Part shown: in pieces, positions 1 to 8,238 of the stretch
How positions within the stretch are numbered: position 1 is the first letter of the stretch
Layout: each line of letters opens with the position of its first letter
NCBI RefSeq assembly: GCF_000429845.1
Contig: NZ_AUCQ01000002.1
Location: forward strand, 124,001-188,000
Direction of reading: 5' to 3'
Source: Comamonas composti DSM 21721
GTDB lineage: Bacteria; Pseudomonadota; Gammaproteobacteria; Burkholderiales; Burkholderiaceae_C
DNA length: 64,000 bases
Position numbers and translations under genes: made by a program
Notes under the pieces: generated by a model
Database searches by the model: none
Told to the model about the DNA's origin: nothing
Seen by the model: only the letters and a program-made list of their open reading frames with translations

Positions 1-1
1 C

Positions 2-1063
2 GAGGTCGAAGGTGCGTTCGTGGCCCTGGTTCCCCAGACCGGTGCCATCAGGGCGCTTGTCGGTGGCTTCGACTTCGACAAGAACAAGTTCAACCACGTC
101 ACCCAGGCCTGGCGCCAGCCGGGCTCCAGCTTCAAGCCCTTCATCTACTCGGCAGCGCTGGAAAAAGGCTTCAGCCCCTCGACCATGGTCAACGACGCGC
201 CGCTGTTCTTCAGCGCCGGCGTCACCGGCGGCCAGCCCTGGGAGCCCAAGAACTATGACTCGCGCTACGACGGCCCCATGACCATGCGCACAGGCCTGAA
301 CAAGTCCAAGAACATGATCTCCATCCGCCTGCTGCAGGCCGTGGGCCCCAAACAGGGCCAGGAATGGGTCACGCGATTCGGCTTCGATGCAGCCAAGCAC
401 CCGGCCTATCTGACCATGGCCCTGGGCGCGGGCTCGGTCACGCCGCTGCAGATGGCCTCCGGCTACGCGGTCTTCGCCAACGGCGGCCGCCGCGTGAATC
501 CCTGGCTGATCGCGCGCGTCACCGACCACAAGGGACGCATACTGTCCGAGTTCACGCCGCCGCCCGTGCAGGACCTGCCCCAGGCCATAGAGCCGCGCAA
601 CGCCTTCATCATGGACAGCCTGCTCAACGACGTGGCGCGCGTGGGCACGGCCGCCCGCGCCCAGGGCACGCTCAAGCGCCCCGACCTCTATGGCAAGACC
701 GGCACCACCAATGACTCGGTCGATGCCTGGTTTGCAGGCTTTCAGCCGACGCTGGCCGCCGTCTCCTGGATCGGCTACGACACGCCACGCAACCTCGGCA
801 GCCGCGAAACCGGTGGCGGCCTGAGCCTGCCCATCTGGATCAGCTTCATGCAGCATGCGCTCAAGGGCGTGCCCGTGGCCGAGATGCCCGTGCCTGCAGG
901 CGTGGTCAACATGGGCGGCGAATGGTATTACGAAGAGAATGCGCACCGCGGTGGCGGAAGCCTGGGCATGGATGCATCCATGGGCGAAGGCTCTGGCAGC
1001 GAGGCAACCCCGCCTCCCGCAAGCGAAGAGCGCAACCGGATCCTGGATCTGTTCCGCAACTAG
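2..1063 (+). CDS. mrcA: Penicillin-binding protein 1A, C-terminal part (5' end outside window)
   Basis: This is the transpeptidase half of a bifunctional class A penicillin-binding protein, which cross-links peptidoglycan in the periplasm. The frame is open from base 2, so the N-terminal membrane anchor and glycosyltransferase domain lie upstream of the window; 353 residues are visible. All three penicilloyl-serine transferase motifs are present: SSFK with the catalytic serine codon at 125-127, SKN near 305-313, and KTGTT beginning at 694. The tail is rich in Gly, Ser and Pro and ends in NRILDLFRN, a usual type of ending for proteobacterial PBP1A. A strong bidirectional terminator follows and separates it from the convergent cyaY. 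Confidence 0.93.
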   Translation, partial: EVEGAFVALVPQTGAIRALVGGFDFDKNKFNHVTQAWRQPGSSFKPFIYSAALEKGFSPSTMVNDAPLFFSAGVTGGQPWEPKNYDSRYDGPMTMRTGLNKSKNMISIRLLQAVGPKQGQEWVTRFGFDAAKHPAYLTMALGAGSVTPLQMASGYAVFANGGRRVNPWLIARVTDHKGRILSEFTPPPVQDLPQAIEPRNAFIMDSLLNDVARVGTAARAQGTLKRPDLYGKTGTTNDSVDAWFAGFQPTLAAVSWIGYDTPRNLGSRETGGGLSLPIWISFMQHALKGVPVAEMPVPAGVVNMGGEWYYEENAHRGGGSLGMDASMGEGSGSEATPPPASEERNRILDLFRN

Positions 1064-1074
1064 CCCTGATCAGA

Positions 1075-1116
1075 CCCCCAGCAAAAAGCCCGGCATGCCG
1101 GGCTTTTTGCTGGGGG
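1075..1116. terminator. Bidirectional terminator between mrcA and cyaY
   Basis: A 42-base perfect dyad with arms CCCCCAGCAAAAAGCCCGGC and its complement sits between the convergent mrcA and cyaY. The A-run and T-run inside the arms would give a rho-independent terminator in both directions. Confidence 0.85.
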
Positions 1117-1120
1117 TGCG

Positions 1121-1462
1121 TCATTTGAGCGCGGAAAACGTCAGCTCCAGCCCCGACTGCTGACTCGCATAGCTGCTGAGATTGGCAAAGAACTCACCAG
1201 CCCCCTTGGTGTCCAGCCACTGACCGAGCGCCGGGTCATAGCGGTAGTGAAAGCCGCCGGCCTTGGCGGCGAGCCAAACCTCGTGCAAGGGCTTTTGCAA
1301 ATTGATGATGATCTGGCTGCGATTGGCAAACACCAGAGTCACCATGCCGCCCACGCGCTGGGCATCCATGTCGGCGTCCGTGTCTTCGTTGATGCGGTCG
1401 CAGTCTTGCTCCACTGCAAGCAGCAGGCGCTCGGCAAGGTCCAGAAATTCAAGGTCGGTCAT
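1121..1462 (-). CDS. cyaY: Iron-sulfur cluster assembly protein CyaY (bacterial frataxin)
   Basis: The 113-residue product is the length of bacterial frataxins, which bind iron on an acidic first helix and modulate cysteine desulfurase IscS during Fe-S cluster assembly in the cytosol. The N-terminal helix is acidic (TDLEF, then [14 protein letters not shown] around residues 20-33), and the beta-sheet signature [19 protein letters not shown], the core [14 protein letters not shown] and QWLDT are all present. It is divergent from lptM with only 12 bases between the two start codons, so each promoter must lie inside the other gene's 5' coding region. Confidence 0.93.
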   Translation of the reverse strand: MTDLEFLDLAERLLLAVEQDCDRINEDTDADMDAQRVGGMVTLVFANRSQIIINLQKPLHEVWLAAKAGGFHYRYDPALGQWLDTKGAGEFFANLSSYASQQSGLELTFSALK

Positions 1463-1474
1463 TACAATTCATCT

Positions 1475-1717
1475 ATGTTGAAAGCCCATCAAATTTTAGT
1501 CAGGAGCATTGCCCTTGCCGTTTGTGCGGCGTCCCTGGGTGCCTGCGGCCAGAAAGGCGCGCTTTTCCTGCCCGACACACCCGCTGCCCGCGAACGCGCC
1601 ACCCTGCCGCAGACCCTGGGCATTCCGGGCACGTCCGAGAGCCAAGGCGGGGCCGCCCGCAAGCCAGCGCCGCCCACTGCAGCAGCGCCCTCGACACCGC
1701 CAGCCGCTGCGCAGTAA
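1475..1717 (+). CDS. lptM: LptM/YifL-type small lipoprotein
   Basis: This is an 80-residue lipoprotein with a signal sequence ending in the lipobox LGAC (lipidated Cys24), followed by the family signature GQKGALFLP and a Pro/Ala-rich tail. LptM (formerly YifL) binds the LptD-LptE lipopolysaccharide translocon in the outer membrane and helps its oxidative maturation. The ATG at 1475 is chosen because it places the signal peptide at the N-terminus; the frame stays open far upstream, but that stretch is antisense to cyaY. In many relatives lysA follows directly; here a repeat element begins 13 bases after the stop codon instead. Confidence 0.85.
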   Translation: MLKAHQILVRSIALAVCAASLGACGQKGALFLPDTPAARERATLPQTLGIPGTSESQGGAARKPAPPTAAAPSTPPAAAQ

Positions 1718-1730
1718 ACGCATGGGCCTT

Positions 1731-1999
1731 AGAACGTGTTTACGATCTCCTCGGTGCCGCGCCAGTGTCTGTGCGGGATGGGATACGAGGCGCGACACCG
1801 CAGCAATAGCCGTGCTATTGCGAGGATTCGCAACGCTGTAGACCGCCCGCAAAGGCACTGGCCCCAAGGGTTGGAGCGAAATCGGGCGATTTCTTCGCGC
1901 TGGCCCTTGCTTGCACCCCGGTGCAAGCTGCGGCCCATCGACTCGAACTCCTCCCGATTGCACTCCAACGCGGCAGCGTAGAGATCGTAAACACGTTCT
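1731..1999. repeat. 269-bp MITE-like element, copy 1
   Basis: The element is bounded by perfect 19-bp inverted repeats, AGAACGTGTTTACGATCTC at 1731-1749 and its complement at 1981-1999; with three mismatches the match extends to 29 bp. TTA is found at both edges (1729-1731 and 1999-2001). Inside are two large stem-loops: arms 1762-1777 and 1846-1861 enclosing a 7-bp hairpin (1803-1809/1815-1821), and arms near 1869-1882 and 1956-1968 enclosing 9-bp and 6-bp hairpins. It differs from copy 2 at about 14 of 269 positions. It has no credible protein; an 81-codon open frame exists in both copies only because the DNA is shared. The rest of the gap before the next gene (2000-2123) shows no further gene. 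Confidence 0.85.
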
Positions 2000-2123
2000 T
2001 ACAGGTCAAGCGCCCAAAAGCGCATTTCTGATCCCATCCAGCCGCCACCTTGACCAGGCTCAAGTTTCGAGTTCGAGAAGGCGCTAGAGTGGCGCCACTT
2101 CGCCAGCTGTGCCTCCTATTTCC

Positions 2124-2930
2124 ATGTCCATAGAGCTATACCGAGACGACAACCATGTCTGCCTGATGTTCACCAACCTCATCGAGGAGGATGGACAGGC
2201 CATCCAGGCCAACCAGTTTTTGATTGTGGACAACGGCACGGGCGCGATCATCGATCCCGGTGGAAACATCGCGTTCAACGAGCTGTTCATGGGCATGTCG
2301 CGCTATTTCCCGCCGAACAAGCTCTCCTACCTGATCGCCTCCCATGCGGACCCGGACATCATCGCCTCGCTGGACCGCTGGATGACCTCGACACGCGCCC
2401 AGCTCGTGATCTCGCGCATCTGGGAACGCTTTGCGCCCCACTTCACCAAGGTCGGCAAGACCGAGAACCGCGTCATCGGCGTGCCCGACGCGGGCGCCCG
2501 CCTGCCGCTGGGCCGCAGCGAGCTGCACATACTGCCGGCCCACTTTCTGCACGCCGAAGGCAACTTCCATTTCTACGACCCCATCAGCCGCATCCTGTTC
2601 ACGGGCGATCTGGGCGTGTCCCTGATGACCGGTGCCGAGGCCGAAAAGCCGGTCACCGATCTGGGCCCGCACATTGCGCTCATGAAGGGCTTTCACCAGC
2701 GCTACATGGTCTCCAACAAAATCTTGCGCATGTGGGTGCAGATGGCCCGCCAGCTGCGCATCGACATGATCGTGCCCCAGCATGGCGCGCCCATCATGGG
2801 AGCCAAGGCAATTGCCGACCTGCTCTCCTGGCTGGAGGAGCTGCCCTGCGGCATCGACCTGTTCGAGCAAAGCAATTACCAGCTGCCCACGGCCAGCATC
2901 GATCCGGTCTCGCGCCAGATACGTCTTTGA
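2124..2930 (+). CDS. Metallo-beta-lactamase-fold protein, oxygen-binding diiron (ODP) type
   Basis: This 268-residue cytosolic protein has the metallo-beta-lactamase fold of the flavodiiron/ODP branch: an N-terminal NQFLIVDNGTGAIIDPGG strand pair, the metal loop SHADPDIIAS (about residues 73-82), AHFLHAEGNFHFYDP, FTGDLG and QHGAP. The first metal motif reads H-A-D-P-D-I, so the final His of the classical H-x-[HE]-x-D-H motif is replaced, while later His and Asp ligands are kept. Family knowledge suggests a diiron site that binds oxygen; no flavodoxin or receiver domain is fused. I chose the ATG at 2124 over one five codons earlier because the conserved part starts there. The stand-alone role is not known. 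Confidence 0.75.
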   Translation: MSIELYRDDNHVCLMFTNLIEEDGQAIQANQFLIVDNGTGAIIDPGGNIAFNELFMGMSRYFPPNKLSYLIASHADPDIIASLDRWMTSTRAQLVISRIWERFAPHFTKVGKTENRVIGVPDAGARLPLGRSELHILPAHFLHAEGNFHFYDPISRILFTGDLGVSLMTGAEAEKPVTDLGPHIALMKGFHQRYMVSNKILRMWVQMARQLRIDMIVPQHGAPIMGAKAIADLLSWLEELPCGIDLFEQSNYQLPTASIDPVSRQIRL

Positions 2931-2963
2931 GCCGCCTCGCGGCTCTTCGGGGTCGCTATCTAT

Positions 2964-3049
2964 AAAGAAGCTGCTAGCGCCTTCCAGCACTTGATTTCAG
3001 CATGATTCATATCTGAAACCGAGTACTGGCAGGCGCTAGCAGCTTCTTT
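2964..3049. repeat. AGCTGC-AGCGC dyad element A (also bidirectional terminator)
   Basis: Perfect 18-bp arms (AAAGAAGCTGCTAGCGCC at 2964-2981 and its complement at 3032-3049) enclose a second dyad (TTTCAG 2995-3000 / CTGAAA 3013-3018). It lies between the convergent 3' ends of the metallo-beta-lactamase-fold gene and ccsB, where the A/T-rich edges would terminate transcription both ways. It is the best-preserved member of a family seen at least eight times in the window. Confidence 0.8.
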
Positions 3050-3104
3050 TATGTGAGTACGAACTCAGCGCCCATTCTTTAGCCAAAGGGCGCGACCCCG
3101 GTCC

Positions 3105-4439
3105 TCAAAGCTCGCCGTAGCTGTGCAGGCCCGAGAGGAACATGTTCACGCCCAGAAAGGCAAAGGTGGTGATGACCAGCCCGCCCAGCGCCCACCAGGC
3201 CGAGACCGTGCCGCGCAGGCCCTTGACCAGGCGCATGTGCAGCCAGGCTGCGTAGTTGAGCCAGACGATCAGGGCCCAGGTTTCCTTGGGGTCCCAGCTC
3301 CAGTAGCCGCCCCAGGCCTCGGCCGCCCACAGCGCACCTAGCACGGTGGCGATGGTGAAGAACGCAAAGCCCACGGCAATCGCCTTGTACATCACATCGT
3401 CCAGCAGCTCGAAATCCGGCAGACGCTCGGCAATGCGCTTGCGCGAGAGCAGGATGCCGGCCACGATCAGGGCCGAGACGCCAAAGTAGACCATCCAGTA
3501 GCTGCCGCCGTTTTCCGTCGCACCCTGGCGAAAGACCACGGGCTCGAAGCACAGCACCACGCCCAGCAGCCACAGCGGCGCGAGTTTGTACCAGCGTGTC
3601 TCGCCGGCCTGCTGCTTGATCAGATAGGCAAAGGCCACCATGGCCGCCAGCGCGAAGGTGCCGTAGCCGATGAAGTTGGCGGGCACGTGCAGCTTCATCC
3701 ACCAGCTCTTGAGCGCGGGCACCAGGGGCTGGATCTCGTGGGCCTCGCGCACCAGCGTGTACCACAGCAAAAAGCCCACGGCCGCACTGACCACCAGCAT
3801 CACGAAGCCGCCGAGCGCGCGCGTGTCGTAGTGCTGCTCGTAGTAAAGGTAGAACAGGGCCGTCATCCAGCAGAACATGATGAAGACCTCGTAGAGATTG
3901 CTGACCGGGATGTGGCCCACATCGGCGCCGATCAGATAGCTCTCGTACCAGCGCACCAGGCTGCCGACCAGGGCCAGGACCACGGCCAGCCAGGCCAGGC
4001 GCGAGCCCAGCAGCGACATGGTGCGGCCCTCGCCGCGCGAGAACATGCCCACCCAGTAGAACACCGTGCTCATGAAGAACACCATGCTCATCCAGAGAAT
4101 CGCGGACTGGCTGGACAGAAAGTACTTGAGGCCGAACACCGTCTCCGCCCGCGCAAGCTGCGCGCCCTCGCTCCCCTGGTACAGGCCTATGGCCAGCAGG
4201 GCCAGGGCGGCCACGCCGAGCATCAGCACACGCAGCGGCCGCCAGAACCAGCCCAGCCAGATGGCCGAGGGAATGGTGCCCAGCAGGATGCCTTTCTCGT
4301 ACACATCCATGTACTCGCCATAGCGGCTCAGCGCATACAGCAGCCCCATGGTCACCAGGGCGGCAAACACCCAGTCGAACCAGTTGCGGCGAGCGAAAAA
4401 TCCTTCGTTGAGCGTCAACGTCGTGGCGGCTGTGTTCAT
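3105..4439 (-). CDS. ccsB: Cytochrome c biogenesis protein CcsB (ResC/CcsA-type haem handling)
   Basis: The product is a 444-residue multi-pass inner-membrane protein of System II cytochrome c maturation, which carries haem across the membrane and attaches it to CXXCH apocytochromes together with ResB. The diagnostic tryptophan-rich haem loop WGGYWSWDPKETWALIVW is near residues 372-389, with conserved histidines in flanking helices (LHVPANF, WLHMR). Its start overlaps the resB stop by four bases (ATGA), so the two are translationally coupled in one operon; gene order resB-ccsB matches other betaproteobacteria. Confidence 0.92.
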   Translation of the reverse strand: MNTAATTLTLNEGFFARRNWFDWVFAALVTMGLLYALSRYGEYMDVYEKGILLGTIPSAIWLGWFWRPLRVLMLGVAALALLAIGLYQGSEGAQLARAETVFGLKYFLSSQSAILWMSMVFFMSTVFYWVGMFSRGEGRTMSLLGSRLAWLAVVLALVGSLVRWYESYLIGADVGHIPVSNLYEVFIMFCWMTALFYLYYEQHYDTRALGGFVMLVVSAAVGFLLWYTLVREAHEIQPLVPALKSWWMKLHVPANFIGYGTFALAAMVAFAYLIKQQAGETRWYKLAPLWLLGVVLCFEPVVFRQGATENGGSYWMVYFGVSALIVAGILLSRKRIAERLPDFELLDDVMYKAIAVGFAFFTIATVLGALWAAEAWGGYWSWDPKETWALIVWLNYAAWLHMRLVKGLRGTVSAWWALGGLVITTFAFLGVNMFLSGLHSYGEL

Positions 4440-6619
4440 GCTCTATCTCCGATTTTTTTTCTCTGTATGGGCTTGGCCCCGATGAGCTTGTCTGCAAGAG
4501 ACTCGAACTCACGATCGCCATCCAGCGTCTTGCGGTTGGTGGACAAGGCCATCTCGGCATGGGAGCCGCCCTCGCGAGGCGTCAGCCAGATCCAGATGCG
4601 CCGGTCGCGCACGTACAGCATGGCGAAGACACCGATGATAAGCAGCAAACAGCCGAGGTAGACCACGTTTTTGCCCGGCGCGCGCGCGACCTGGAACACG
4701 CTGGCCTGGACCTGGGTGAAGTCCTTGAGCATGAACACCATGGGCACGGGATAGAACTGCGCATCGCTGAGCGAGAACACGGTCTGGGTCATGAAGCTCT
4801 GGGTCGTCTCGCTGGGCTCCAAGGCCGGCTGTCCGGCCTGGGCGCGCACGGCCTGGGCCAGCTCGAACAGCACGCCGTTGAGAATGCGCACCAGCACCTC
4901 GCCCGCACGCTCGCGTTCGGCCTCGGGCACATTGCTTTCCATGAAGTCGGAGATCGCCTGCAGCCCGCCCAGCGGCCTGCCCTCGGGCCCGGGCTTGCCC
5001 GACTCGCCGGCGAACAGATCCACGGCCTTGAGCGCCGACTGCGTGAGCGCTGCCGACAGGTCGCTGCGCGCCGGATCCACGGCCTTGAGCGCATAGGCCT
5101 TGGCCGCCTGCTCGCGCAGCCTCGCGTCCTGCAGGCCCAGGCGCAGCTTCACAAAGGTGTCCATCGACCCCTCGGGATCGGCAGGAATGCGCAGATAGCG
5201 CAAGGGCTCGACCGGGTTGTCGCGCACGCCCAGCAGAAAGACACGCTGGCCGTCGCCCATGTCCACGGGCAGCATGTAGTTCTGGAACTCGCGCGCCTGG
5301 CCCGAGGCATCGCGCAGCTTGTAGCCGATGCTGGGGCCGATGTTGCGCAGCTCTTTTTGCGAGCTCGTCTTGTGGCCTGCACCCAGGCGCGCATCCAGCG
5401 CCTGCCTGAGATCGACCTTGCGCACATCGGTGGCCCCGCCGGCACCGGCCGGGCCTGCGCCGAAGTTCTCCACGTTGATGGTGCGCAGCTCGGTGTACTC
5501 CAGGGTCACGCTTTCCTGGCTGCCGTCGCCACGGGTGCGGTTGAACTCGTTGGAGCTGCCGATCACGCCCTCCACCTCGAAAGGCTTGGCGCCGGCCTCC
5601 AGCGGCAGGGCCTGCAGCTTCACCGAGGAGCCGCCATCGTCAAAGCTGGACTGGTAAATCTCCACGCCGCGCCAGCTGGCCGGGTGGTTGACCTCGATGC
5701 GCCTTTCCACCTGCTCGCCCGTGGCCTTGTCGTGAATGATCACATCGCTGGCGAACAGCTTGGGCATGCCCGTAGAGTAGTACTCGACGATGAACTTCTT
5801 GAGCTCCACGGCAAAAGGCAGCTCCTGCAGCAGCACGCCATCGGACTGGGCCAGAATCGCCGTGCTGGCCGTGCCGCCTTCGGTGACCAGCAGGTTGCCG
5901 CGGAAGGTGGGATTGCGCTCGGACAGCCGGTGCTCGGGCGCGACCTCGGAGATCAGGCCGCCGCCCTTGAACGGCGTCTTGCCGCCCATCCACATCTGGG
6001 CACGCACGATCAGATCGCCGTCGAACAGGCCACCCAGGCAGATCAGGACGATGGCGCAGTGCGCGGCGATATAGCCTATCTTGTGGGCCGCGCCGGTCTT
6101 GGCCGCCAGCATCCAGCCCGTGCCCGCACCTGCGGGCGTGTCGCGCTGCTGCAGCCTGACCTTCCAGCCGCCCGAAGCCAGCTGCTGCCCCAGGCGCCGC
6201 GCGGCCTCCTCGGTCGAGCCTGCAACCTGGTTCTCCGCGCGGTGGCCGAAGGCCTTGAGGCTCTGGGAGCGGATGTTCTCCTTGAAATTGCGCAGATCGG
6301 CCAGATACTTGGGCGCATGCCGGGCCACGCACAGCGAGGTGCTGATGACCAGGAACGCCAGAATCAGCAAGAACCACCAGGCGCTGTAGACCGCATTGAG
6401 CTTGAGCGCCAGAAACAGCTGGGCCCAGAACGGCCCGAACTGGTTCACGTAGTTGCCCACGGGCTCATGCTGCTTGAGCACCGTTCCGATGACCGAGGCA
6501 ATGCAGATCACCGTCAGCAGCGCAATCGCAAAGCGCATGGAAGCCAGCAACTCCAGCGTGGCGCGCCAGGCCTGGGAGCGGGAAGAGGCGCGAGCGTCGC
6601 CAGAGGAGTATTCAGCCAT
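4436..6619 (-). CDS. resB: ResB-family cytochrome c biogenesis protein
   Basis: This 727-residue protein is the ResB (Ccs1) half of the System II haem lyase. It has three N-terminal membrane segments (first near residue 27, LASMRFAIALLTVICIASVIGTVL, typical of ResB), a large periplasmic domain of some 450 residues, and a last membrane segment (KNVVYLGCLLLIIGVFAMLYV) shortly before a cytosolic tail. Together with CcsB it holds reduced haem and apocytochrome thiols on the periplasmic side. It lies upstream of ccsB and downstream of the diheme cytochrome c4 gene on the same strand; that cytochrome is a likely client. The 125-base gap to cytochrome c4 leaves room for a separate promoter. Confidence 0.92.
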   Translation of the reverse strand: MAEYSSGDARASSRSQAWRATLELLASMRFAIALLTVICIASVIGTVLKQHEPVGNYVNQFGPFWAQLFLALKLNAVYSAWWFLLILAFLVISTSLCVARHAPKYLADLRNFKENIRSQSLKAFGHRAENQVAGSTEEAARRLGQQLASGGWKVRLQQRDTPAGAGTGWMLAAKTGAAHKIGYIAAHCAIVLICLGGLFDGDLIVRAQMWMGGKTPFKGGGLISEVAPEHRLSERNPTFRGNLLVTEGGTASTAILAQSDGVLLQELPFAVELKKFIVEYYSTGMPKLFASDVIIHDKATGEQVERRIEVNHPASWRGVEIYQSSFDDGGSSVKLQALPLEAGAKPFEVEGVIGSSNEFNRTRGDGSQESVTLEYTELRTINVENFGAGPAGAGGATDVRKVDLRQALDARLGAGHKTSSQKELRNIGPSIGYKLRDASGQAREFQNYMLPVDMGDGQRVFLLGVRDNPVEPLRYLRIPADPEGSMDTFVKLRLGLQDARLREQAAKAYALKAVDPARSDLSAALTQSALKAVDLFAGESGKPGPEGRPLGGLQAISDFMESNVPEAERERAGEVLVRILNGVLFELAQAVRAQAGQPALEPSETTQSFMTQTVFSLSDAQFYPVPMVFMLKDFTQVQASVFQVARAPGKNVVYLGCLLLIIGVFAMLYVRDRRIWIWLTPREGGSHAEMALSTNRKTLDGDREFESLADKLIGAKPIQRKKIGDRA

Positions 6620-6744
6620 GGAAGCGAAAAAACCGAATGAAAAAACGGGACCATGCGCACATGCATTGGCCCCGCCTGACTGTGATCATCAAACTGTCAA
6701 TCCGTTCCCCTTGTCGTTCGAAAGGCACAAGGGACGGAGCCGGC

Positions 6745-7377
6745 TCAGCGCAAGCCGGCGATGTAGTCTGCCACGGCCTTGATTTCGCGATCATTAAGCT
6801 TGGCCGCAACCTGGGTCATTTGCAGGCTGTTGCCGCGCTTGCCGTCGCGGAAAGCCACAAGCTGGGCCGCCGTGTAGTCGGCATGCTGGCCCGCCAGGCG
6901 CGGGTACTGGGCCGGGATGCCGGCCCCGTTGGGGCTGTGGCAGCCGGCGCAGGCCGCGATGTTGCGATCCTGGATGCCGCCACGGAAGATGCGCTCGCCC
7001 AGCAGCACCAGGTCTCTTTCCTTGGCAAAGCCGTCCTTGGGCTTTTGCTGCTGCAGCCAGACCGAGATGTTCTTCATGTCCTCGCTGGACAGCGCCGTGG
7101 CGAAGCCCGCCATCACGGGGTCCTTGCGCGTGCCGTCCTTGAACTCCTGCAACTGCTTGATCAGGTACTCGGGGTGCTGACCTGCGAGCTTGGGCTGCAG
7201 CGGTATCGTGGAATTGCCATCGGCTGCGTGGCAGGCCACGCACACGGCCGTATAGCTGGCTTGACCCTTTGCCAGATCGACCTTGGTCGTGTTCGGCGCG
7301 GCGGGGTCGGCCGAGAACGCGGGGAAGGCGGCGGCCGTCAAAACGGCAGCAGTCAGCAAAGAGGCAAGCAACTTCAT
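6745..7377 (-). CDS. Diheme cytochrome c4
   Basis: This is a 210-residue periplasmic c-type cytochrome with a cleavable signal peptide (MKLLASLLTAAVLTAAAF, cleaved after AFSA) and two haem-binding motifs, CVACH and CAGCH, each in a class I cytochrome domain of about 90 residues. Each domain ends in the repeated KLAGQHPEYL/RLAGQHADYT pattern and a Met-containing loop, as in cytochrome c4, an electron donor to terminal oxidases. I placed the start at the signal peptide; the longer open frame upstream overlaps the divergent engB gene. It is divergent from engB with about 80 bases between starts. Confidence 0.9.
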   Translation of the reverse strand: MKLLASLLTAAVLTAAAFPAFSADPAAPNTTKVDLAKGQASYTAVCVACHAADGNSTIPLQPKLAGQHPEYLIKQLQEFKDGTRKDPVMAGFATALSSEDMKNISVWLQQQKPKDGFAKERDLVLLGERIFRGGIQDRNIAACAGCHSPNGAGIPAQYPRLAGQHADYTAAQLVAFRDGKRGNSLQMTQVAAKLNDREIKAVADYIAGLR

Positions 7378-7456
7378 ATCGAGGGGGAGTAGTTCTGTTG
7401 TTGAAAGCGCAAATGCGGCGGATTCTACAATGAGGCCCCTAAAGATTGATATCGCC

Positions 7457-8197
7457 ATGAACCCTGCAACCCAGGCAACACCTGCCGGCCAGACACTTTC
7501 CTTGATCGACGACAAACTCGCCATGGGTTGGATGCACACGGCGCGCTTTCTGACCACGGCCGCCCAACTGCACCAGTTGCCCAGGGTGGATGTGCCGGAA
7601 ATCGCCTTCGTGGGCCGCTCCAACGCGGGCAAATCCACCTGCATCAACACCCTGACCCAGCAAAAGCAGCTGGCCTTTGCCTCCAAGAAACCGGGGCGCA
7701 CCCAGCACATCAACCTGTTCTCCCTCGGCAAGCAGGGGGTGACCGATGCCGTGCTGGCCGACCTTCCCGGCTATGGCTATGCCGCAGTGTCGCGCTCGGA
7801 CAAGGAGCGCTGGCAGCGGGTCATGCTCAACTACCTGATGCAGCGCGAGAGCCTGAGCGCCGTCGTGCTGCTGTGCGATCCGCGCCTGGGCCTGACCGAG
7901 CTCGACGAGGCCTTGCTCAACGCCATCCGCCCGCGCGTGGAGCAGGGCCTGAAGTTCCTCGTGCTGCTGACCAAGGCCGACAAGCTCACGCGCGCCGAAC
8001 AGGCCAAGGCCTTGTCCATCATGCGCCTGAACGCAGGCGGCGGTGAGGTGCGCATGTTCTCGGCCCTCAAGAAACAGGGCGTGGGCGATGTGGCCCAGCT
8101 GCTGTGGCACTGGAGCCACCCCGAGCCGGCTGCGGCTGCCGACCCCGCGCCGGTCACCTCTGCGACGCCTGAAAGCGGGCAAGGTCCCGAAGATTGA
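7457..8197 (+). CDS. engB: Ribosome biogenesis GTP-binding protein YihA/YsxC (EngB)
   Basis: EngB is a small essential GTPase that assists late assembly of the 50S ribosomal subunit. The G1 loop GRSNAGKST, G3 DLPGYG, G4 TKAD and G5 SALK are all present in the usual spacing, and the segment VPEIAFVGRSNAGKS is diagnostic for the family. I chose the ATG at 7457 (MNPATQ); an ATG at 7430 is also in frame, but it overlaps a TACAAT sequence that looks like the -10 box. The protein is 246 residues with a Pro/Ala-rich C-terminal tail that is not conserved in the family. It is divergent from cytochrome c4. Confidence 0.93.
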   Translation: MNPATQATPAGQTLSLIDDKLAMGWMHTARFLTTAAQLHQLPRVDVPEIAFVGRSNAGKSTCINTLTQQKQLAFASKKPGRTQHINLFSLGKQGVTDAVLADLPGYGYAAVSRSDKERWQRVMLNYLMQRESLSAVVLLCDPRLGLTELDEALLNAIRPRVEQGLKFLVLLTKADKLTRAEQAKALSIMRLNAGGGEVRMFSALKKQGVGDVAQLLWHWSHPEPAAAADPAPVTSATPESGQGPED

Positions 8198-8238
8198 GGA
8201 TCGAGGGCGCTGGCCGGGCGCCTCCACAGGAGAGCGCC

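Noticed and set aside
1736..1981. 81-codon open frame inside repeat copy 1, repeated at 15194-15439
   Set aside because: Conserved only because the repeat DNA is conserved; no ribosome-binding site, and the decayed third copy disrupts it. Treated as non-coding.
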